Source of the DNA: an uncultured Gammaproteobacteria bacterium
GTDB taxonomy: Bacteria; Pseudomonadota; Gammaproteobacteria; Pseudomonadales; Pseudohongiellaceae
NCBI GenBank assembly: GCA_903889815.1
Contig: CAISYX010000395.1
Location: 1-5,546, forward strand
Direction: 5' to 3'
Length of the DNA stretch: 5,546 nt
Part shown: positions 1-4,221 of the stretch, in pieces
Layout: every line of letters starts with the position of its first letter
Position numbering within the stretch: the first letter of the stretch is position 1
Translations under genes and position numbers: made by a program
Notes under the pieces: model-generated
Databases searched by the model: none
What the model saw: only the letters and a program-made list of their open reading frames with translations
Told to the model about the DNA's origin: nothing

Positions 1-59
1 ATTTATTGAACCACTACACTAATTCGGTGCGCTGTGACGCTTAGGGGGAAATTGTACGT

Positions 60-335
60 TCAGTACACGTGATCATGATTTCCGATATCCACAATAATGA
101 TTTCGCTCCCTTGCAGGAACAGGGTCAAGACTATTCTGTAGCTCCTGTTGATTGACACTGAGTGCAAGCTGGTCAGGCGTCCCTGCAAGGGGTGGAGTCT
201 CAGCGATGGATGCTGCGGGTTGACCTCCAGCAGTGCCAGAGTCTTCTGATATTGCCCGAGCACCTCAGGGTGTCGGCTCAGGAACTTCGGTACTTTCCTG
301 ACGTAGCTCTCAGGATAGATCAGCCTGTATGCCAT
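60..335 (-). CDS. RelE/YafQ-family type II toxin (probable mRNA interferase)
   Basis: A 91-residue protein of the RelE/ParE/YafQ superfamily, whose RelE and YafQ members are ribosome-dependent mRNA endonucleases. What is seen: an N-terminal helical part (about 8-38) rich in Lys and Arg, then HPLQG at 48-52, the strand SINRSYRI at 61-68 with the conserved Tyr-Arg (Y66, R67), and the C-terminal DIGNHDHVY (83-91). HPLQG and the late His (H87) line up with H50 and H87 of E. coli YafQ, but the YafQ positions H63 and D67 appear to be Ser here, so cleavage chemistry is not certain. Length is normal and the gene is intact. The ATG lies inside the end of the antitoxin gene (26-base overlap) with a GAGGG ribosome site upstream, so translation is probably coupled. 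The family call is firm; mRNA interferase rather than ParE-type gyrase inhibitor is inferred. Confidence 0.88.
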   Translation of the reverse strand: MAYRLIYPESYVRKVPKFLSRHPEVLGQYQKTLALLEVNPQHPSLRLHPLQGRLTSLHSVSINRSYRIVLTLFLQGSEIIIVDIGNHDHVY

Positions 336-582
336 CAGTCACCCTCTTGATGTGATCCGCAACACTCTCCGTATGGATTCGCCCCGCTTCCACATCGGCA
401 AGCGCTTCCTGCAAAGCCGCTGCCAGCTCGTATTCGCGCAGCTTTGCATACTTCTCGATGTCCATTACTACGTAGCGATCCTGCCCCCGTACGGAGATCA
501 TGACTTCCTCCTGGTGCTTCAGATGCGCTTCTACAACGGAAATTCCTTTGGTTTTCAATTCATTGGCTGTCACCGAATGCAT
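310..582 (-). CDS. Phd/YefM-family antitoxin
   Basis: A 90-residue antitoxin of the Phd/YefM family. These proteins bind the operon's own promoter with an N-terminal fold and neutralise the partner toxin with a C-terminal tail. What is seen: the N-terminal block ANELKTKGISVVEAHL (6-21), the central ISVRGQDRYVVMDIEKY (29-45), then a charged helical region (47-90) that would be the toxin-binding part. The ATG at 580-582 is chosen because an AGGAG ribosome site lies 8 bases before it and because the family begins here. An upstream ATG at 676-678 would add 32 residues with no family resemblance and would read through the promoter region. The gene precedes and overlaps the toxin gene, the usual order for this family. 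Autorepression is expected from the family, and a candidate operator lies at 606-643. Confidence 0.9.
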   Translation of the reverse strand: MHSVTANELKTKGISVVEAHLKHQEEVMISVRGQDRYVVMDIEKYAKLREYELAAALQEALADVEAGRIHTESVADHIKRVTDGIQADLS

Positions 583-590
583 CGTGCAAG

Positions 591-595
591 CTCCT
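591..595 (-). promoter_or_regulatory. Ribosome binding site that fixes the antitoxin start
   Basis: On the minus strand AGGAG stands 8 bases before the ATG at 580-582. It is a near-consensus Shine-Dalgarno sequence and supports the 90-residue antitoxin over the longer frame that opens at 678. Confidence 0.7.
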
Positions 596-605
596 GCGTC
601 AATAG

Positions 606-643
606 CACTGTAGATAGTACGATTGAAAGTATCATAAACAGCG
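606..643. promoter_or_regulatory. Imperfect dyad, candidate autoregulatory operator of the toxin-antitoxin operon
   Basis: Two 15-base arms, CACTGTAGATAGTAC (606-620) and GTATCATAAACAGCG (629-643), are separated by 8 bases. Comparing the left arm with the reverse complement of the right gives 10 of 15 identical positions, including CTGT at the outside and TAC at the inside. The dyad lies 24 bases before the antitoxin ATG and covers the candidate -10 box. Phd/YefM antitoxins typically bind dyads in such a place, but the TGTACA core known from YefM operators is absent, so the role is inferred. Confidence 0.45.
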
Positions 644-655
644 TGTTTGCGACAA
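628..655 (-). promoter_or_regulatory. Candidate sigma-70 promoter of the toxin-antitoxin operon
   Basis: Read on the minus strand, TTGTCG (650-655) is a fair -35 box and GATACT (628-633) a fair -10 box, with a 16-base spacer. Transcription would start roughly at 620 and give a leader of about 40 bases before the antitoxin ATG. The local sequence is AT-rich (23 G or C in 601-660). Neither box is consensus, and no clear terminator separates comM from this point, so read-through from comM is also possible. Confidence 0.35.
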
Positions 656-674
656 TCCTGGCCATCGGTGTCTC

Positions 675-2210
675 TCACCCCCTGAAAAACCTCTCGACCC
701 GCCGGTACGAGATTGCCTCCGCCAGGTCCGGTTGCGCGATTGCCTCTCTCCCATCCATGTCCGCAATGGTGCGCGCGATCTTGAGAATGCGGTGATGCGC
801 GCGTGCGGAGAGCTTCAGTTTCTGGACAGCCAGTTCCAGAAACTGCTCACTCTTGTCGTCCAGCACGCAGAAGGTTTCGATCTCATGGGCGCTCATGTCG
901 CTGTTGAGCTTTCCAGCGCGTTGCTTCTGCAGCTGCCGGCACGTGCGGATGCGGGTGACGTTCTGCTCGTCGGCACTGGCATCATTGGTTGGTGCGGACT
1001 CGCGCACAGTGCGCAACTCGTGGGGCGCCAGGCGCGGCACTTCCACGATCAGGTCCAGACGGTCGAGCAAGGGGCCGGAGATCTTTTCCAGATAGCGCTG
1101 CACGCCTTCAGGTGTGCAACGACAGCGGCCATCGGGGTCGCCGTGGTAGCCACACTTGCAGGGATTCATCGCCGCCACCAGCTGGAAGTTGGCGGGCAGC
1201 TGCAGGCGATAGCTGGCGCGGCTGATGGTGATGTGGCCGGACTCCAGCGGCTCGCGCAGCACTTCCAGCACACTGCGGTTGAACTCGGGCAGTTCATCGA
1301 GGAACAGCACGCCGCGATGGGCCAGGGTGATCTCGCCCGGGCTGGCCTGCGCGCCGCCCCCCACCAGCGCGATGCTGGTGGCGGTGTGATGGGGCGCGCG
1401 AAACTCCGGCTGCAACCAGCGCGCGGCGTCGATGGGCCTGCGTGCGATGGACTTGATGGCGGCAGCCTCCAGCGCATCGGTTTCGTCCAGCGGCGGCAGC
1501 AGGGACAGCAGAGAGTTTGCCAGCAGCGTCTTGCCCGTGCCTGGCGGACCAATGAACAGAATGTTGTGGGCACCGGCTGCGGCCACCTGCAGCGCGCGCT
1601 TGGCGGCGAGCTGGCCCTTGATGTCGGCTAAGCGGGTGCCCTCGTGACGCTCTGACGCCATCAGCGGGGGTTCCTGAAATTCGCAGCGCTGCATGCCGTT
1701 GCCCGTCCGCAGCTGCTTGCACACCTCCAGCAGATGCGCGCCGGCCAGGGCACGCACACCCCGCACCAGCGAAGCCTCGGCGCTGTTTACCGCCGGCAAC
1801 AGCAGCGTGCGCTCTTGCTCCCGCGCCGCCAGCACGGCGGGCAGCACGCCGTGCACGGCGCGCAAGCTACCATTCAGGGCCAGCTCGCCCAGCACTTCGT
1901 ACTCGCCCAGCCCCCGTGCCGGAATCTGCCCCGACGCCGCCAGGATGCTGAGGGCAATGGCCAGGTCGTAGCGCCCACCGCTCTTGGGCAAGTCGGCTGG
2001 CGCCAGATTGATGGTCATACGCCGGGTGGGAAACTCCAGCCCGGCGTTGAGGATGGCACTGCGCACGCGCTCCTTGCTCTCGCGCACGGCCGCTTCGGGG
2101 AGCCCGACGATGGCCAGGGAAGGCAGACCGTTGGACAGGTGGGTTTCGACGGTAACGAGAGGCGCATCAATGCCGATGTTGGCGCGGGTATAAACGATAG
2201 CCAGTGACAT
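675..2210 (-). CDS. comM: ComM (YifB-like) AAA+ branch-migration helicase
   Basis: ComM is a cytoplasmic ring-forming AAA+ helicase that extends heteroduplex after RecA-mediated strand invasion during natural transformation. At 511 residues it is close to the family length (about 506 in E. coli). What is seen: an N-terminal Lon-protease-like/ChlI fold with NLAPADLPKSGGRYDLAIA at 68-86; the Mg-chelatase-type AAA+ core with Walker A GPPGTGKT (221-228), APHHTATSIALVGGG (272-286) and Walker B GVLFLDELPEF (300-310); a cysteine cluster C351, C353, C363, C365 that could bind zinc; SGPLLDRLDL (378-387) with the likely arginine-finger region; and the C-terminal helical domain RAHHRILKIARTIADMDG (470-487). 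The ATG at 2208-2210 is preferred because the protein then begins MSLAIVYTRA, as the family does; a TTG at 2265-2267 would add 19 unrelated residues. The gene is intact. It lies 96 bases downstream of the GGDEF-EAL gene, same strand. ComM is widespread beyond known competent species, so it does not prove competence. Confidence 0.96.
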   Translation of the reverse strand: MSLAIVYTRANIGIDAPLVTVETHLSNGLPSLAIVGLPEAAVRESKERVRSAILNAGLEFPTRRMTINLAPADLPKSGGRYDLAIALSILAASGQIPARGLGEYEVLGELALNGSLRAVHGVLPAVLAAREQERTLLLPAVNSAEASLVRGVRALAGAHLLEVCKQLRTGNGMQRCEFQEPPLMASERHEGTRLADIKGQLAAKRALQVAAAGAHNILFIGPPGTGKTLLANSLLSLLPPLDETDALEAAAIKSIARRPIDAARWLQPEFRAPHHTATSIALVGGGAQASPGEITLAHRGVLFLDELPEFNRSVLEVLREPLESGHITISRASYRLQLPANFQLVAAMNPCKCGYHGDPDGRCRCTPEGVQRYLEKISGPLLDRLDLIVEVPRLAPHELRTVRESAPTNDASADEQNVTRIRTCRQLQKQRAGKLNSDMSAHEIETFCVLDDKSEQFLELAVQKLKLSARAHHRILKIARTIADMDGREAIAQPDLAEAISYRRVERFFRG

Positions 2211-2244
2211 GCGACCATCCGTGGGCGGTGTCTGGTGGAAGGGC

Positions 2245-2260
2245 AGCGCGGCTGCGCGCT
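2245..2260 (-). repeat. GC-rich hairpin in the comM leader
   Basis: AGCGCG (2245-2250), a four-base GCTG loop and CGCGCT (2255-2260) form a perfect 6-bp stem. It lies 35-50 bases upstream of the comM ATG and would be in the transcript if the promoter at 2268-2296 is used. No T-run follows, so it is not a standard terminator. It may be chance in GC-rich sequence. Confidence 0.4.
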
Positions 2261-2267
2261 CCTTCAA

Positions 2268-2296
2268 GCTTTAGAGCAGGATTGCCATTCTGGCAA
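2268..2296 (-). promoter_or_regulatory. Candidate promoter of comM
   Basis: On the minus strand TTGCCA (2291-2296) matches five of six -35 bases. A 17-base spacer leads to TAAAGC (2268-2273), a weak -10. A start near 2261 would leave a leader of about 50 bases. The -35 box is one arm of the small inverted repeat at 2282-2296. Co-transcription with the gene upstream is equally possible, since no strong terminator is visible. Confidence 0.3.
2282..2296. repeat. Inverted repeat after the GGDEF-EAL gene, possible weak terminator
   Basis: TTGCCA (2282-2287), TTC and TGGCAA (2291-2296) make a perfect 6-bp stem with a 3-base loop, 11 bases past the stop codon of the GGDEF-EAL gene. The position suits a terminator, but the minus-strand sequence that follows (TCCTGCTCTAAAG) has no run of T and the stem has only three GC pairs. 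It overlaps the candidate comM -35 box. Confidence 0.35.
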
Positions 2297-2306
2297 GGCG
2301 AAAGGT

Positions 2307-4022
2307 TCAGTGCAGAGCGAGGACGGACGCAATGCGGCGGTCGACGAAGTCGTCCTGCGTCAGCAGTTCCTTGATGTTGGCGAATGTCACGGGCCTGCTG
2401 AAGAAGTAGCCCTGCACCTGGTCGCAATGGTTCCTGGCCAGGAAATCCACTTGTTCAGCAGTCTCGGCGCCTTCGGCAATCACTTGCATGTTCAGGCTGT
2501 GGGCAAGGCTGATGATGGCCTTGACGATCGTGGCATCGTCTTCATTGGTGGTGACGCTGCCCACAAAGGAGCGGTCGATCTTGAGCACGGAGATGGGCAG
2601 ACGCTGAATGTGGACAAAGGAAGAATAGCCGGTGCCGAAGTCGTCCAGGGAAATGTCGATGCCCAGCTCGCTCAGACGCTGCAGGCTCTGATCGACGGCC
2701 TGCCCTTCAATCATCATGGTGGTTTCGGTCAGCTCGAACTCCAGACGTCCCTCGGTGATCTTGTGCTTGTTCATGATGTTGGCCACCGTCTGCACGAACT
2801 TCTTGTCCTGGAACTGCTTGAAGGACACATTGACGGCGAGCTGGATGTCGTCATAGCCCTTCAGCGTCAGCTCGTTCAGGTCCTTGCAGGCCTGATGCAC
2901 CACCCAGTAGCCCAGTGGGACAATCAGCCCGCTTTCCTCCGCCACCGCGATGAACTCAGCCGGAGACAGCAAACCCCGATTGGGGTGCTGCCAGCGCACC
3001 AGCCCTTCCGCACCGACGATGCGGTTGCTGGTGATGTCGATGCGCGGCTGGTAGTGCAGCACGAATTCCTCATTGCGGATGGCGCGGCGGATCTCGGCTT
3101 CCAGACGCAGTATCTTCTGCGCCGCGTCCGTCATGTCCTTGGTGTAGAACTGGTAGTTGCTGCCCTTGTCACGCTTGGCAATGCGCATGGCCATGTCGGC
3201 ATTGGCGAGCATGACATCCACCGACATGCCAGGCTCCTTGTTCATGGCAACGCCCATGCTGACATTCATGCGAATGGCATGCTGCGCTACCGGGAAGGGC
3301 TTGGCCATGGCCTGCAGGATACGCTCGAGGTTGATGCGACACTCAGACTCCACAGACCCCAGAGCATTCTGATATACAACCGCGAACTCATTGCCTCCGA
3401 TGCGGGCCAGAGAATGATGCGCGGAAAGGCAGGTCGCAATACGCTCGGCAATCAGCTGAATCAGGGCATCGCCTGCGCCCTGTCCGTAGGAAGCGTTTAC
3501 TTTCTTGAACTGATCCACGTCAACGAGCAGCAGGCCGACGGACTCGGGCGTCGTGGCATTGGCCAGCACGCGATCGAGCTGGTCACGGAATTCGCTGCGA
3601 TTGATCAGCCCTGTCAGGGGATCCACATTGCGCGCGTGATGGACTCTTTCAGCAGCAGGCGGCACCGCCAGCGCCAGGGCACGGGCCAATAGCGGAGCAG
3701 TCAATTGCTCGCGCAACAGAATGTCGGACTCGCCACGGGCACACGCCCCGGCATCCGCTCCGGCTGGCAATCGGTCTGTGATGACGATGATGGGCGTTTT
3801 GACGTTCTGACGATTGAGTTCCTGAAGGATCCTGCGGGAGAGCGGGGCTTCAGACACCCGACCCCACAGGATCAAATGGAAAGCACTTGCCGGCGTCGCT
3901 TCGAGGACACTGATATCTGACTGGCACCAGGTCAACTGATGCCTGACACCTTCCATGCTGCCCAACAGTCGCTCAAGTTGCTTGTACTCGGCGTTCTGAT
4001 CGGCAATCAGCAGTATTCGCAC
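2307..4022 (-). CDS. Receiver-like/GGDEF/EAL protein, probable c-di-GMP phosphodiesterase
   Basis: A 571-residue soluble protein with no signal peptide or membrane segment. Residues 1-120 look like a response-regulator receiver (RILLIADQ, FHLILWG, IIVITD, DILLR), but the phosphoacceptor position is W53 or G54 and the conserved Lys is R104, so normal phosphorylation is unlikely. Residues 131-295 are a GGDEF domain with DPLTGLINR (134-142) and the metal-binding DVDQF (168-172), but the signature is GGNEF (209-213) and no RxxD inhibitory site precedes it, so cyclase activity is probably lost. Residues 305-560 are an EAL domain with E339 (motif EGL), N398, E430, D460-D461 in LDDFGTGYS, K481, E518 and Q537, the expected metal and catalytic set. 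The likely activity is hydrolysis of c-di-GMP to pGpG, perhaps tuned by GTP binding to the GGDEF domain. The start is GTG, supported by GGAG 7 bases upstream. It is divergent from rep. I recall P. aeruginosa ProE (PA5295) as a comparable protein next to rep, which I could not check. Confidence 0.92.
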   Translation of the reverse strand: MRILLIADQNAEYKQLERLLGSMEGVRHQLTWCQSDISVLEATPASAFHLILWGRVSEAPLSRRILQELNRQNVKTPIIVITDRLPAGADAGACARGESDILLREQLTAPLLARALALAVPPAAERVHHARNVDPLTGLINRSEFRDQLDRVLANATTPESVGLLLVDVDQFKKVNASYGQGAGDALIQLIAERIATCLSAHHSLARIGGNEFAVVYQNALGSVESECRINLERILQAMAKPFPVAQHAIRMNVSMGVAMNKEPGMSVDVMLANADMAMRIAKRDKGSNYQFYTKDMTDAAQKILRLEAEIRRAIRNEEFVLHYQPRIDITSNRIVGAEGLVRWQHPNRGLLSPAEFIAVAEESGLIVPLGYWVVHQACKDLNELTLKGYDDIQLAVNVSFKQFQDKKFVQTVANIMNKHKITEGRLEFELTETTMMIEGQAVDQSLQRLSELGIDISLDDFGTGYSSFVHIQRLPISVLKIDRSFVGSVTTNEDDATIVKAIISLAHSLNMQVIAEGAETAEQVDFLARNHCDQVQGYFFSRPVTFANIKELLTQDDFVDRRIASVLALH

Positions 4023-4029
4023 TGCACTG

Positions 4030-4033
4030 CTCC
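4030..4033 (-). promoter_or_regulatory. Ribosome binding site supporting the GTG start at 4022
   Basis: GGAG on the minus strand sits 7 bases before the GTG at 4020-4022. With the receiver-like strand RILLI starting at residue 2, it decides for this non-ATG start. Confidence 0.6.
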
Positions 4034-4040
4034 ACGAAAC

Positions 4041-4058
4041 AACAATATGAATATTGTT
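4041..4058. repeat. Perfect 8+8 palindrome, candidate operator before the GGDEF-EAL gene
   Basis: AACAATAT (4041-4048), GA, ATATTGTT (4051-4058): both arms match exactly. It lies 18 bases upstream of the GTG start of the GGDEF-EAL gene. The two-base centre and AT-rich arms would make a poor RNA hairpin, so a binding site for a dimeric regulator is the better guess. No regulator family is assigned. Confidence 0.55.
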
Positions 4059-4083
4059 ATCGGCTAGAACGCCGGAATTCCTC

Positions 4084-4098
4084 AGCGCAAAATGCGCT
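4084..4098. repeat. Small inverted repeat in the divergent intergenic region
   Basis: AGCGCA (4084-4089), AAA, TGCGCT (4093-4098) is a perfect 6-bp inverted repeat with a 3-base centre. It lies between the 4041-4058 palindrome and the rep promoter, too far from either gene end to be a terminator. The role is unknown. Confidence 0.35.
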
Positions 4099-4164
4099 CC
4101 TGCATGACTATCTGTGCGCCCTGAAATAATCCATTCACTTCAAGGCATGCGGAGTTCGGTTGTA

Positions 4165-4170
4165 TATAAT
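4165..4170 (+). promoter_or_regulatory. Consensus -10 box of the probable rep promoter
   Basis: TATAAT is a perfect -10 hexamer, preceded by TG three to four bases upstream, close to but not exactly the extended -10 spacing. No good -35 box is found at 16-18 bases. A start near 4177 would leave about 40 bases before the rep GTG. The rest of 4023-4217 shows no convincing promoter for the minus-strand gene. Confidence 0.5.
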
Positions 4171-4221
4171 GGGGAACACGCCAACCCGTTGCCAGTAATG
4201 ACTTTTCCTATCTCCCTGTGA
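4169..4221 (+). other. Two tiny overlapping reading frames leading into rep
   Basis: ATG at 4169 opens a 9-codon frame (MGNTPTRCQ) ending in TAA at 4196-4198. That stop overlaps the ATG at 4198-4200 of a 7-codon frame (MTFPISL), whose TGA at 4219-4221 overlaps the rep GTG at 4218-4220. Neither has a well-placed Shine-Dalgarno site; the nearest GGAG (4151-4154) is 14 bases before the first ATG. The first ATG overlaps the -10 box and would not be transcribed from that promoter. Only the second frame is a realistic coupling peptide, and it may be chance. Confidence 0.25.

Noticed and set aside
1..59. Possible gene remnant or terminator after the toxin gene
   Set aside because: No coding frame, stable hairpin or T-run could be supported in this short stretch.
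310..678. A longer antitoxin starting at 678
   Set aside because: The extra 32 residues are not family-like, they would cover the candidate promoter and operator, and the internal ATG at 580-582 has a good AGGAG site.
667..679. GGTG-TCTCT-CACC inverted repeat at the comM stop codon as a terminator
   Set aside because: Only a 4-bp stem, and no T-run follows on the minus strand.
352..795. A 147-codon plus-strand frame across the antitoxin gene and the end of comM
   Set aside because: It spans two well-supported minus-strand genes and their intergenic gap and shows no motif.
732..1631. A 299-codon plus-strand open frame opposite comM, and several shorter ones
   Set aside because: No family resemblance. 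They lie entirely within the comM coding sequence on the other strand and result from its GC-rich codons.
675..2267. comM starting at the TTG at 2265-2267
   Set aside because: The family begins at MSL(A/S)IV, which is the ATG at 2208-2210. The extra 19 residues are unrelated.
2235..3692. A 485-codon plus-strand open frame opposite the GGDEF-EAL gene
   Set aside because: It mirrors the codon pattern of the minus-strand gene, has no recognisable domains and a composition typical of antisense frames (many His, Gln, Val). The minus-strand frame carries clear GGDEF and EAL motifs.
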